Source: Cokeromyces recurvatus (Eukaryota; Mucoromycota; Mucoromycetes; Mucorales; Mucoraceae). From it: 64,000 bases of DNA. The stretch spans positions 496,001 through 560,000 of the forward strand of contig NW_026251396.1 in assembly GCF_025118155.1 (NCBI RefSeq), in the 5' to 3' direction. The first letter of the stretch is position 1. Each line of letters starts with the position of its first letter. Below the pieces are notes generated by a model, which searched no databases, was not told the DNA's origin, and worked only from the letters and a program-made list of their open reading frames with translations. Positions 1 through 12,200 of this stretch are shown here, piece by piece. The position numbers and the translations under genes are program-made.

Positions 1-52
1 AAAAAAAGAGGCATTATTTAGTATATATTTGTTAATTACTTTACTTATACAG

Positions 53-409
53 CATATGGTCCTGCAGGCTTACCTAATATAGTACCAGGTATATATTAAA
101 TTTTAACAATGATAAGAAAGAAAGAAAACTTAGATAATTTTGGTTTGTTTTAAAGAAAATACAGCAGTTATATATGAAGTTGAGATGATTGATGTACAAT
201 CACCTTTTAGGTAAGTTAAGATTAGAATGAAATAGATACAACCAAAGATTTACGCTATTGTTTATAGCAATCCCTGGTTTTGGTTTGGATTAGCAGTTTT
301 GGCTTGTGGCTTTATTTATAGTAACAGATTTACCAAAATGGCTGAAGCATCAAAATCTACTACATTCCTGGAACAAAAGGATCAAGAAAAGAGAACTAAA
401 ACTGAATAA
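53..409 (+). CDS. FKBP-type peptidyl-prolyl isomerase, membrane-anchored (3' part only)
   Basis: This is the C-terminal end of an FK506-binding prolyl cis-trans isomerase; the 5' part lies left of the window. Three exons read through: 53-88, 156-210 and 268-409, with GT..AG borders and matching phases. They encode the typical end of the FKBP fold (YGPAGLPNIVP, then ENTAVIYEVEMIDV). After the fold comes a hydrophobic stretch rich in Trp, Phe, Leu and Ala (NPWFWFGLAVLACGFIY), then a short Lys/Glu-rich tail ending in TAA. The hydrophobic stretch looks like a single C-terminal transmembrane anchor, as in tail-anchored FKBPs of the endoplasmic reticulum or mitochondria; location is inferred. Active-site residues are in the missing part, so activity cannot be judged. 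Family assignment is firm. Confidence 0.8.
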
Positions 410-908
410 TGATAGAGTTTTAACCCCTATTATTCTTAATACAAAGTATATTAAATTACCTAATAATCCCTTTCATTTTTATATTAATATTATTCTTATA
501 CTTTCTCCTGTTCTTTATTATAAAGAATATTCAAATGTTTCATTTTGTTAATCCGCTTAAATTATTAATACAATTTTAAAATAAACAAAAAAGAGTAAAT
601 GATTCTAAGACAGTAATTAGAATAAATAAGCATATATTATTTAACCAATATTCTTTTTTTTCTTTCCTTTTTCTATTGCATCTTATATAAAAATGCTTAT
701 TTATAGATTGAATTGATCCTAATAAAGTTCTCGAACGCTAGTTATTTTTTTTTTCTTTTCTTTTTGATCTCTCTAATAAACCAAGTCCGCTTGCCCGCGG
801 TGGAAATTATTATTCCCCTCTCTTTTTTTCATTTAAATAAGACTACTGAGTTTCTTGATTTTCTTTTCTTCTTTTTTTTTTTTCCTTTAATTCATTCAGT
901 AATTGAAT
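410..908. other. Intergenic region, FKBP to Nudix gene
   Basis: AT-rich spacer between two genes on the + strand. The last 250 bases are pyrimidine-rich with T runs, a common form of promoter or 5' leader in this window. No convincing coding exon or RNA gene was seen. Confidence 0.6.
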
Positions 909-1715
909 ATGGCTTCTGTAGTTTTATCTAGTGTTTCTTCCACCATTGCACCTAATTCTGCTTCTCTTTCTGGTTGTAATTCAACTACTACTCCTCTTCC
1001 TTCTGGTGTACCTGTTATTTCTAACGATGATCTTCTTCCAAAAAAGGACAACAAGAACAAAAAGTCAAAGGATAAGAAAAAAAAGGCATCGAAGAAGGAT
1101 AGTTCTGTAAAGAAATCAAAGGAATCCAAGCCTATTCGTCAGGTAAAAATGATGGGAATTTTTTATATAATCATTTCATAAAAACTAAATACATGTATAT
1201 ATATATATATATAAGGCTGTTGGTGTAATTGTAATTGATCCGGCTACACAAAAGATTCTCATGTTAGAAAGCAAAAAAAAGAAAGGAACCTATGTACTTC
1301 CTCGTGATGATTGCAAGACTAAGCCTACCGAAGAACATCCTGAACAAGCTGCGCTTCGTCTTTTACATGAAAAAGCAGGCGTGTCTACTAGTTACTTGTC
1401 TGCTCGTATTGGATCTTACTCTCAAGCAAATAAAAAGGGTAAAATAACCGCTCACCATTGGATGTATGAAGTTCATGGACCCACACTGCTTAAAACTTGG
1501 CCCAATTCTAATCGTCAGCGTGTCTGGGTAAGAAGTTCACTCAACATGTAAATTTTGGTAATGATTATGTAATGTAAATTAACTCGTGATCCTTTTTTTT
1601 TTGGGTAAATTTTTTTTAGGTCTCTTACGAAGAAGCTTTGAAGGCTACCGAAAATAAGCGTATGTCTCATCTTGCACTTGAAAGATGCTCTCTTGCAAGG
1701 ACTATTATTTCTTAA
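909..1715 (+). CDS. Nudix-family protein (DIPP/Aps1-like) with degenerate Nudix box
   Basis: Three exons (909-1142, 1216-1527, 1620-1715) give 213 aa. The ATG at 909 is the first in frame. Residues 1-75 are Ser/Thr-rich, then Lys-rich (runs of KKDNKNKK type). The rest has the layout of diphosphoinositol polyphosphate phosphohydrolases (Ddp1/Aps1): a beta strand AVGVIVIDPAT, a Nudix-like helix, then RQRVWVSYEEA and a final MSHLALERC segment. The Nudix box is abnormal. The usual PKGG is PRDD, and the REUXEEXGU core reads RLLHEKAGV, so two of the three metal-binding glutamates are replaced (by Leu and Lys). The fold is probably kept, but hydrolysis is doubtful; binding or regulation is possible. 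A normal paralogue lies at 32025-32803. Confidence 0.75.
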
Positions 1716-2336
1716 TTTTTTTTTATTATTATTATTCACTGTAAAACTATATTCCCTTCCTCTCTCTCTCTCTCTCTCTCCCTTTTCATTCTTTATCTTT
1801 TTTTTTTTCTTTGTTTCATTTATTTAATGAATCGATAGATGTTTTTTCATTTAATAAATGAGTTTTAATTCCCTTCTTCCAACAGAGGTATTATTTCATG
1901 CAAGCTGTACAAGCGATTACTCAATACACCTTTACCTTCTAGCTACTAGTTACTTAACCTAAATAACCTATCATTTAAACATAGTAACAGACTTGTTAAT
2001 TATTATATTTGCATAAATGTCATACTCTATACATAGTAACAAGTCATTTATTTTATGTTCAAAAAAAAAAAAAAAGGGGGGGAGGAAATTTTTTACAGTC
2101 AGCAGCTGATAATAATTGGATAAAAATAAATAATTGGTTGACATAGACTAAAATAATATTCAATACTATAAGGATTATCGACGAGGTTTATAATGAACTA
2201 AAGCCCTTCTCCACTAATACCAGGAAGCTGTATAATAGTAGGTTGCTGTTGATATTCCGTATGACGTTTAAGCCCCATACTAACTGATAAAATCTATACA
2301 CACATATATAAGAGATTTATCCCGAGTGATATTGTT
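1716..2336. other. Convergent intergenic region
   Basis: Spacer between two convergent genes. It holds a CT microsatellite near 1761-1780, an A14-G7 run near 2061-2083 and general AT-rich sequence. It probably carries both 3' UTRs. No further gene was seen. Confidence 0.6.
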
Positions 2337-3148
2337 TTATTTTGTTACCTCATCTAATATCTTTCTTAAATGCACATTATCTTCCTCTATTTGTTTTAAT
2401 CTTGCTTCGTTTGTATGGTTTAATTCTCGTGCTTCCTCAAATAGTTCTGTTAATGTTTTGGTTCGATTTTCTAAGTTTTCTAATGCATCATCAACATAAT
2501 TTCGCCGATTTTTTGCTGTTGCTCGAGATCTACACACAAAGTTCTTTTATTTTTTTGTCTACATAATATTGTGTGTGTGTGTATGTACGTGTGTATAATT
2601 TACCTCCAACTTTCAGCGATTATAACGGATGCAGCAACTGCAAATACAAACGCTTCACTTAGAAAGTTAGCACCACTTTCAATAGCTCTACAAATAGATA
2701 AATACTGATTAATTGATATAATGTAAATATGTTTATATAAGTGTATAAAAGGGAACAGATTATATGTAAGGAAATAGAGTTATTTTTTTTTTATTTTTGA
2801 ACAATAAGTACCTGGCATCATTTAAAGGTCGAATTTTTTCTTTTTTATATCCTAGAAACTTCATTTTTAAAGTCATTTCTAAAGTATGCGATCCCTGTTC
2901 ATCAAGACAATTATAAATAAGACTTATAGTCGAATATTATTGTTAGTTTGTATAGTTACTTTACTTGAGCTACATTAATACAAAATTCTTTAAATTTGGG
3001 GTGTTGCTTTGCTTGAGTTTTAATCGAATTGGCTACTGGCTTTGCTAATGTTCTTTTTATTTTATTTGTTAAGAGGTTAAATATATTTCCTAATTTTAAA
3101 ACAATTGCTTTACTTGACTAGCAACGATGCAATTTTAATCGTACTCAT
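2337..3148 (-). CDS. OPA3-like mitochondrial protein
   Basis: Five exons on the minus strand (3148-3114, 3052-2965, 2894-2812, 2687-2604, 2529-2337) join in phase to 160 aa. The N-terminus (MSTIKIASLLVK, then TLAKPVANSIKTQAKQHPKF) is the hallmark of the fungal OPA3 family. It is followed by the conserved KIRPLNDARAIESGANFLSE segment, a hydrophobic helix (FVFAVAASVIIAE) and a C-terminal coiled coil (about residues 105-160). OPA3 proteins associate with mitochondrial membranes and affect mitochondrial morphology; human OPA3 is mutated in optic atrophy. The precise reaction or partner is unknown. The first intron is about 61 nt. The gene is divergent from the nucleoporin gene, 627 bp away. The call is secure; location is inferred from the family. 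Confidence 0.87.
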
Positions 3149-3775
3149 ATTTTGATAGATAAATAAATAAAAAATAAAAGCAAAAATAAAAAAAAAATGA
3201 GGGGAAAGAGGAATGAAAATTTATAGGACAAGGGTAAAAAAGACGAGCAAAGAAAATTATACCCGAAAAGGGAAAAATAGTTGATTATACATGCAAATAT
3301 TTTTTTTTTTTTTTTTTGTAGATAATAATCGAGAGACGTTTAGCAGTTGAAGAAGATAAAGTACTTTCTACTAGAAGCTTTTGTACAATTTTACTCGTAT
3401 CAAAACAACAAATTAATTTATTATTTTAACAAAGGGATTTTATTTAATTATAAATCCAAATCAATAGTATTAAACAATAAATGCTACTTTTTTTTTTTTG
3501 CCTTATTTATGTGCTTTACTTCTTGTAAGCATTACAAGAATAAGTATAATATGTTCGGACACAGAAATAATTTTTGATAAAAAAAATACAGGCTTAAAAT
3601 TGTAGCTGTAATTATGTAAGGAGAAAATGTGACATACTTTTTTTTTTTTTTTTTTTTTTAATACATAGAATAAAATAAAATAAAAATTTACGCGACTTCT
3701 TCACATAAAGTGCATCTCCTCCAATCGATTGTATAATTAAGAAAAAAAAATAAAAAAAGAACACAGTGTACTTCA
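3149..3775. other. Divergent promoter region, OPA3-like / Nup155-like
   Basis: The 627-bp spacer between two divergently transcribed genes must hold both promoters. It contains several long A or T runs, including about 20 T around 3300-3319 and 22 T around 3638-3659. No coding exon was supported; short open frames here are AT-rich and lack family signal. Confidence 0.6.
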
Positions 3776-6700
3776 ATGAATGCAGCATTTGATAGCAGTA
3801 TAAACTTATCATTAGGAAATATTGATGATCACCTAAAGTATTTAATTGAAAAAGATCGAGAAACAGTAAGCTTGGATTTATATCAAGGTACCATAATTGC
3901 ATAATATTTAGCTATATAATAGAATCTCTTGGACTTATGTAATATCATGTAGATTCCACTGCTTTTAAATATTCGACAGATTATAAACATGCTTTCGTAA
4001 AGAAAGATGTGATCAAATTTCCAAAGAAAATGTCTACACAAATAGCACGTATGTATTTAAAAATATTCGTATAAAAATGAATTTGACTCATATTTTTTTT
4101 TATTTTTATTCTTAATAGGACCTAATATCAATTATAAACTTGGATTTTTGACAGCTATTAATTATGTATGGCTTACGATAGATAATTCTTTATTATTATG
4201 GAATTTTAAAGCAACAACATCAGAAGTGTTTGAATATGTTTGCAGTGAACCCATTGAAAGTGTAGAACTTATTACATTAACTACACATAATGAATTATTA
4301 CTATCAACGAAAAGTTATATATTTCTACATACCCTCGATCAAATTGATAAGGAAAAATTGCGTATAACATCCAAAATTAGCATCCGATCCAATGGTGTCA
4401 TCATGTCAAACGTGATCACTACTGATACAAACAGAGCTTTCATGAAAGGCAGCGACGGTCATCTCTATGAATTAAACATTGTTTGTAATGAAAATGGAAA
4501 GATTTCTCAAAGCAAGCTAATATGCCATACTGCAAATTGCTTATTAAGTTATTTACCGTCCTTTTTTAAATCAGTACCAAGTGAAAGTGTCAAATCTTTT
4601 GCTGTAGATAATCAAGAAAAAGTATTATATTTGTTGTTGAGCGATTCTAGTATTCACGTTATAAATATTCGTGGAAATCAGTATTTACCTCAGGAACGAT
4701 ATATTGGGAAACAATTGTCAACTATTCATCTTGTTTCAGCACCTCATTTGAAAAAAACAAAACTTATGGCTGTTGCAAATAATGGTGATCGTCTATTTTT
4801 TGCTTGTGACTTTCCAACTATTACGCTCAAATACACCTGTACTGCACCACCTTTACCAGGATCACTTATATTTAATAAAATGGCAAATGAGCAAGTCGAG
4901 TTCACTTTTTACAGAGAGGGTATATTTGCTGCTATTCTTTGTAAATCAGAAACAACATATTTCATTCTTACGGGATCAAGCATACTTAAAACATCTGATA
5001 ATAAGCATGTAAGCTGAATTTTATGATATAGTAGAAAGTAAGCTAAAAAAAAAAACAAAAAACAAAAATGTAGGTCATTCTTGATGATGTTTATTATGAA
5101 ACATCAGAAAACAAAATTTGGTCTATAATGGAAATGAGTTATCCTTGCTCTATGGCAAACTTACAATCATTGGAGAACCCAGTTCGCGAGTTTTCTGTCT
5201 TGACAAAATCAGGCATTACACAATATATCAAACAACGACCTGTTGATTATTTAGAGGAAGTATTATGTTCAGAAAGACCCGATGAGCTCCTAAAATTTAC
5301 AGATCGTTATGGATTAATTGAGACAGCTTATTTGGCTTATGTATTAGCAACAAAGAAATCACAGAAGGCAATTGAGTTCCTTTGTCAACCTTTAATTAAT
5401 CAAGATGGATTATTGCTTTATTTTATTCGTACTATAAGCAGTATTTGGAATATGGATATTAGTCAAAAAGAGTAAATATAATTGCACTTTATAATGAAGT
5501 TGACTTTATTCATTACATACCATATAGGGTTTTTGATAGCAAGTTATCTTCAATTCAAGACTGTTTAAAATCATTAGTCGAAACTATTCATAGTACACAG
5601 ATTCCTGTGAAGGTATTAAAAAAAAAAGGAAAAATTAAACAAAAATGAAAGACATTATATTCTAAATATCTATATATATTCTAGAAAGCAAACTTAGAAC
5701 TCATTATTCGATCTATTGAAATTATTTCGCTACTTTCATTTATACATCATTTAGAATGGGATAAGTTAATAGCAAGGTAAGCTCATAAATTATATGTACA
5801 AATTATTATCTAATAGTTTTTTTTTTTTTTCTAAAAAAGTATTCCAGAATGGAATAAAATTTATACATTTGCAGATCTTGTTACAACCAATAATGGCGAG
5901 CATATAGCACAGTCAATAGTATTTGCTGCTACTTCTCACACAAAACTAGCCGATGCATCAAATAATTTTAGTTATATAAGCAACTTTATAGAAAGTAATT
6001 GTCTTTATTATTTTGGCAAAGAAAGAATAACATATTTTAAGGTAAATTTAGACCCGTCGTCATAAGATAAATATAAAATGAACTAATTTATTTATATAAA
6101 TATTTAGGGTGTCGAATGTTTAAATGGCAATTTTGTTAATGATGCAGATAAGCAAAAAGCTATGGAATTATCATTAAATTATTTCAAGAGTATTATTTAC
6201 ATGATCGACTTTGAGCGTATTAAGGCACTTTCTCAGCGATTTTATGAATTAAATAACTATGATGGAGCTATTCAACTCGTATTTGCTAAATATAATACTG
6301 GAGCAATCCAACTTTCTGAATTACAAACTATCTTTTTCTCTATTATTGAAAATGCATTTTTAACAAAGCAAGAAGGAGATGCTAAAGAAATCCTTGTGAA
6401 TGCATTGAACCTAACAGATAAAGAAGAATATCACTATATGTTCTATAATTGGTTGATAAACAATAAGCACAAGTTGGTCTTAGTAGAGCTTGAAACACCT
6501 TTACTTGAAAAGTTTATCAAAACCCAAATTCCAGATGAAAGTGAAAGTCTAGCATGTCTTCATCATTATCATGTTCATCATAAGCACTATACACTTGCTA
6601 TTGAATGTCTTTATCAGATAGCAGTTATAGTACCCAATGTTGAATTACAAGTACGTATTGAATGTTTACGAACAGCCTGTAGCTATTTAGACAAGGTTGA

Positions 6701-7303
6701 AGATATCAAGAAGGAAAGAGCAGATCATATTAAAAATATTCTCAAAATAGCTGAAATTCAACAAAATATATATAATACTTTGATTAAACAAGAACATACC
6801 AAGACTGTTGCTAAAGAATTGGAAAAAGCTCTTGTTCAAGAAGATAAATTATTCCACCAATACATTTGCGCTTACTCATTATATGAAGAAGGATTATATT
6901 TAATGGATGTAATCGAGTTATATGATTGGAAGTTTGCTAAAACAGCCTGGACTGGTATTATTGAAGCGAGCAGTAAGTAATAACAATATCTGACATATGA
7001 GTATACTAAATAATAAGCCATCTATTTTAGGTAAAAGTGAAGATGAAGTTTACTCTAAAATTGATAATTTGGCCAAAAGGCTTTACCCTTCAATTTCTTC
7101 TTTCCCTGTTTGTAAGTTAACAACTATATTAAATCATATTATGATTGTGTATTTATTTATTTATTTTTTGCTTTGTAGATATTATATTTCAGATTTTACA
7201 AGACAAATGTGATAAATATGGTCAAGAATTTGCTGAATCTGTACTTCTCAAGGCAGGTGTACCTGTAGAAGTAGTGACAGATGCAAAAACATTAAATTAT
7301 TAA
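3776..7303 (+). CDS. Nup155/Nup170-family scaffold nucleoporin
   Basis: Ten exons (3776-3887, 3953-4048, 4119-5008, 5074-5471, 5528-5612, 5685-5776, 5840-6041, 6108-6972, 7031-7111, 7179-7303) give 981 aa. The N-terminal beta-propeller half shows family signatures in order: NYVWLTIDNSLLLWNF near residue 77, FAVDNQEKVLYLLLSD, a LMAVANNGDRLFFAC strand, and the REFSVLTKSG...RPVDYLEEVL segment that closes the propeller. The rest is alpha-helical and includes YMFYNWLINN, the counterpart of a conserved C-terminal solenoid motif. Nup155/Nup170 is an inner-ring component of the nuclear pore that anchors the pore to the membrane. At 981 aa it is shorter than the roughly 1,400-1,500 aa of animal and yeast members; the C-terminus ends soon after the conserved solenoid. 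Family call is firm; exact N-terminal start is the first in-frame ATG. Confidence 0.87.
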
Positions 7304-9215
7304 TGATGTAATTAACATTATCCTATTGGAATTATAAAAAAAAAAAATCTTCTTTATATTCTGTTGTATCAACTAAAGATTCAATAATATAATATATTTC
7401 TCTATAATTTACATTTAGCATTTTTTTTTGTACATGATAGTATTGAATATTGCTATTACTTTTAACAGTTTCTTAAATGAATATAGAGGAGAGATTGTTT
7501 TTGATAAATATGACTAGTTCTATAATGTATAGCACTACTAGTAAGCTTGAATTAGTAACATAAGGGAGGGAGGTTATGTTATACTGATTTTATACTAAAT
7601 ACAAATAAACTAGGGAATATTAAAAGATTCCTTATCAAAGATATACTATTTCTCAGTAACAAAACGACTTGAGAGCTATTGTCGTTTTAATTATCATAAA
7701 AACGCGTTAAGGACAATATAGCCCAAGGGTAAATAATGAAGGGCATAAATGGCTTTTTTTCCCATCGCGAAATCTAATAATAATAATAATTAAAAAAAAA
7801 AAATAGTGAAATTCACTCTTATTACAGAGACCACATGGCAAAAGGAAAAAATCAGTATTGATAGATACATAAAGCATGAGACACTTTTATTCTTATTTTT
7901 TTTTCTTCCTATAGCCCACTACTATTTATACCTCCTCCCCCTCTTCAAAGCTAATAATATTCTTTGCAGCGTTTAGCAAAATTGAATTGGTGCACAGATA
8001 AAAAAAAAATTAACCATCATACTGAAGTTGTATTGATAGTAACGATTGTATCTGAATCTTAGTTAACTTTAGCATACATCTTGATAAAATTTGTTTTTAA
8101 AGCATAATTATGGGTCAAAGCTTACTATGCTGTAAGAGAATCCCATCTTTGTTATAGTATTGCTTCATTTACTGTTTACATATTGTGAATCATTATCATA
8201 TATTTTTATAAGTTTGGTTTAAATATTAATAAAAATTGTACGTTAAAAAAAAAAATACTAATTGCAGTATATTAAGACTTTTTTTTTTTTTTTTCTAAAA
8301 TACATTATCAACCATTAGTATCACTTATGTATTTGTGAAAGCATCACACGATAAATATTTAATACATTCTTATGATCAAGTTTTAAAAAGCAAAACAAGG
8401 TAAAACAGATTATGTAAGTCTATATCGTCTTTAAGAAGCATTTGCAGATGCATGCAAAATCTATAATATGATTTCAAATCAAACGTATATGCTCAATAAA
8501 AAAGAAGTAGCAATATATTCATCAAAGATGCCAACATCATTTATAAAAATAAAAATAAAATAGGAAATAGTGTTTTTTTTAGCATTAAGGTAACGTAAAT
8601 TCTCAAAAATGGTAAAATAAAGTGATTCGTTACTGTCGGTTGTATTCTTTATAAAGGTAATTATTTTTCTTGGTTTAGTAACAATGTCATACATACTTAG
8701 ATTTGAAGGTACAGGACCAGTTTTATTATAGCAAAAGCCTTAAACCTTAAGAAAATATTATATTTAGCTGTTATGCAAATACACACATGAATTGTAAACA
8801 TTGACTTTACAACTGCTGCATTTATAATTTTATTTTTAACTTTTTTTTCTTATTTTTATTTTATTTTTCTTTTATAAAGAATAGACAACGTCTAAAAGAG
8901 TGATACAAAGAAGAACATATAGCAAATCAGTGTGTATTACAAATTATTTAGGTAAAGCCTTTTATAAAACAAATAAACTTTATGGACATTGTATAAATTG
9001 AATACACAAGTTTTACTGTCCTACTAAAGGACGAAAAAAAAAAGTGCCCTTTATTCTAGAGTTACTGTTTACTCTTTTTCTTTCTCTCTACCTTTTTTTT
9101 TTTATTAATTATAAACACAAAACAGAAAAAAACTTCATATTTATTAGTATCTTTTTTTTATTAGCCTCAGTTAACATAACAGAAAAAAGTTAAAAAAAAA
9201 AAATATCATTTTAAA
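7304..9215. other. Long intergenic region upstream of the Gellin-like gene
   Basis: About 1.9 kb of AT-rich DNA without a credible exon. It contains a perfect 8-bp inverted repeat (AAAACGAC/GTCGTTTT) at 7661-7688, which may be a simple hairpin in the 3' region of the nucleoporin transcript. The last 150 bases before 9216 are pyrimidine-rich with T runs, consistent with a promoter and 5' leader for the giant gene. Confidence 0.55.
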
Positions 9216-12200
9216 ATGTTTGATGAAAGTGAAAAATTCCCTGAAGGATGGTTTTTCATTAAAAATCACAATAATGGCTATGTACTAATGGTTGATAATG
9301 AGTCTCAAGAAACTAGTGCTTCTATTGTGCTTTCTACTTTACGTACGAAGAATTATAACGCCCAACTTTGGCGTCATGATCCTAAAGGTTACCTTGTTAA
9401 TAAAAAATCTGGACAAGTTATGGATGTCGCAAAAGGTAAATATTTTCACATGTGGGATTCCATCCTTATTAATATGTTTGATGTTTCTAACTCCGTTCCT
9501 TTTTTTTTTTTTTTCTATGTAGGAGTACCTAAAGCAGGCGTCGAGATAGTACAGCAAATTCAAATCACCAATGGAATTGATGATAAAAACTTTCAGAAGT
9601 TTGGCTTATCAACTCATGGCCATATTTATTTGATCAACAAACCTTCACTCGTATTAGGTATTAAAGAATCATTCTTCTCCAGACGTGAAGGTCTTCATGT
9701 TCATCTTCAGCTTGTTGATAAGCAGCATCTAGATCGTAAAGAACAGCTTTGGGATTTTATATTGCCTATAATTAAAGAGGTAACGAATGAGCCTCTTCAA
9801 GGAAGTACAAGTTCTAGTACGAATAAAAGGACTTCTACTATTCATGTTAAATCACTAGCTGTTACTCATATTAGAGAAGATGGTAAGTTTTAATATATTT
9901 ACCCGATTACATAGATATTAAAATTATACACTTGATAAAAATAAAAATAAAAAAATAGACACGCATTCTGTTTCTTCTACTAAAGGTTCAATATATTCAA
10001 ATATGGATCAAGATGATACTCAAATTGTACCCATTGGTTCTTTTCCTGAAACTCCCTTTTTCTTAAAGTCTTCATCATCTGGTCTTTATATCAGTATTGA
10101 AGATATTTCTTCCGTTTCATCTGGCACGCAGCTCACAATTGAATCACTTCGTAAAAAAGGCTATGAAAGTCAACTTTGGACTTATGAAACTACTACTCAT
10201 CATCTTATCAATAAATATTCTGGTTTAATACTTGGTGTTGAACATAATGATATTAAGGATGGTGCTGATATTATTCAAACAATACCATCTACTACTCATG
10301 AGGATACTCAAAAATGGATCATGTCTCCTGAGGGTGAATTGGTTTTAGAATCTGACCCTGAATTCGTTATTGGCTTCAAGGAAAGCTGGTTCGGTAATCG
10401 AGAAGGTGCTCATCTCCATTTACAAAAGGGGAACAAAGATCACCGAAATCAAAAGTTTACAGTTGTTTTACCTATTTTCAAAAAAAACTCCGGAACTAAT
10501 GTCAAAGTTGAGCAGCATAGTGTTTTCCCTAATGGTTGGTTTTTCATAAAAAGTCAAGTTCATGGTCTTGTTCTCACAGTTTTAGAGACCGGTATGATTG
10601 CTGCTGAAATTGCTGCTTTCAAATTAGATACTTCTAATTACCCTCGTCAACTTTGGAAGTATGAAGATGGCTATATTGTTAATAAGGCTTCCAATATGGT
10701 CCTCGATGTTCGTGGAGGTAGATTTCAAATATATGCTTAAACTTATCTTATTTGACTAACATACTGAATAGGTTCTCTTAAGCCGAATGCTAAGATTTGT
10801 CAATATACTCAGAAAAAGGATGATAATGAAAATCAATTATGGGCATTATCTGCTGATGGAGTAATTTTTCTTGAGGCTAATAAAAATCTTGTCTTAACAG
10901 TTGAGGAAAACCAAACTGCTCATTCAAAATTGTATTTGTCGGAAAGAAAATCTAATTTAGAAGAACAGCGTTGGAATTTTGTATTGCCTGTATTTAAAAA
11001 GAAACAAAGTATGTGTATAGACTTTGTTATCTTTTTATACTACTAAGTAATTACCCTTTTTTTTTTTTTGTAGCTACAACATTTGATTCTTTCCGTTATG
11101 CTATATACCCTTCTGGGTGGTTCTTCATTCGTTCATCTATCGAAGGATCAACTACAGAATCTCCTTTAGTTTTAAGTGCTCACGAAAATTCGATTGGTTT
11201 ATGTTTACTTGATCGTCAAAACTGGCAACCACAACTCTGGACATACTCTTCAGGAAAATTAATTAATTATTCTACTGATCTTGCTATTGACGTTACATGT
11301 AAATTGTTGTAGCTTTTTTAATAATGATTGAAAAAAAAATTAATATCTAAACATTATATAATTAGCATTTAATGCTGGTGCTAATTTAATTCAAAACAAA
11401 TCATCAAGTCAAGATTGGTACCTGACAGTTAACGGTATCCTTGTTTATGGTGTCTCTGAACCTAAGCTTGCTCTCTCAGTTATTATTGAAGAGAATAACA
11501 AATATCGGTTGGCTCTAGCTAATTTCAAGTATTCCCCTGATCTATGCTGGAGTTTCTTAATTCCTGAATTTAGCTATCGTTCAAGCATGCAAACTCTAAT
11601 TCAATGGTCTATTGCAGTTCTCAAAGAATGTCATAATATTGCCACTAATCAATTGACACATTATCCAATTGCCCAATGGCCAGAGGGTGAATTTTTTATT
11701 CGCGGTCCTGATAATTTAGCTTTGGTACCTGAAAAATCCGAATATGGATCTATACTTATTATGAACCAATTTGAAATCGATCATCATTATAATTTTAAAT
11801 GGACTTTCCAAAATAGTCACCTTGTGCATTGTGCTACAGGCTTAGTTATGTGTGTTCAAGGTAAGATTTTTTTTTCTTTTTTTTGTGGAACCATCTAAAG
11901 AAATGCAGCATTTATTTTATTTTATTTTTATTTTACTTTTTTTCTTTAGACAACCTGATCCAGGAAAAACATTTGCAATTGGGTTCAGAAAATGATAATA
12001 GTCAATCTTGGATCTTGAGGATGGATGGGTCAATTATATCTAAAAATGATGAGAAATTTGGCCTTGGTATTGTTCAAATAAATGGTGTTTGGACAGTTCA
12101 AATAGTTAATAGTAACTACTACTCATGGAAAATGCTTTACGGTGTTTATGATAGTTATTACTCTGTAAAAGAGCAAAAGGAGATCTCTCGTCTTGTTAGT

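Noticed and set aside
903..911. Upstream TTG start for the first Nudix gene
   Set aside because: Fungal nuclear genes start at ATG; the ATG at 909 is two codons further and in frame.
8479..8694. Open frame of 71 aa on the minus strand
   Set aside because: AT-rich, Ile/Phe/Asn-dominated sequence without family signal or flanking exons.
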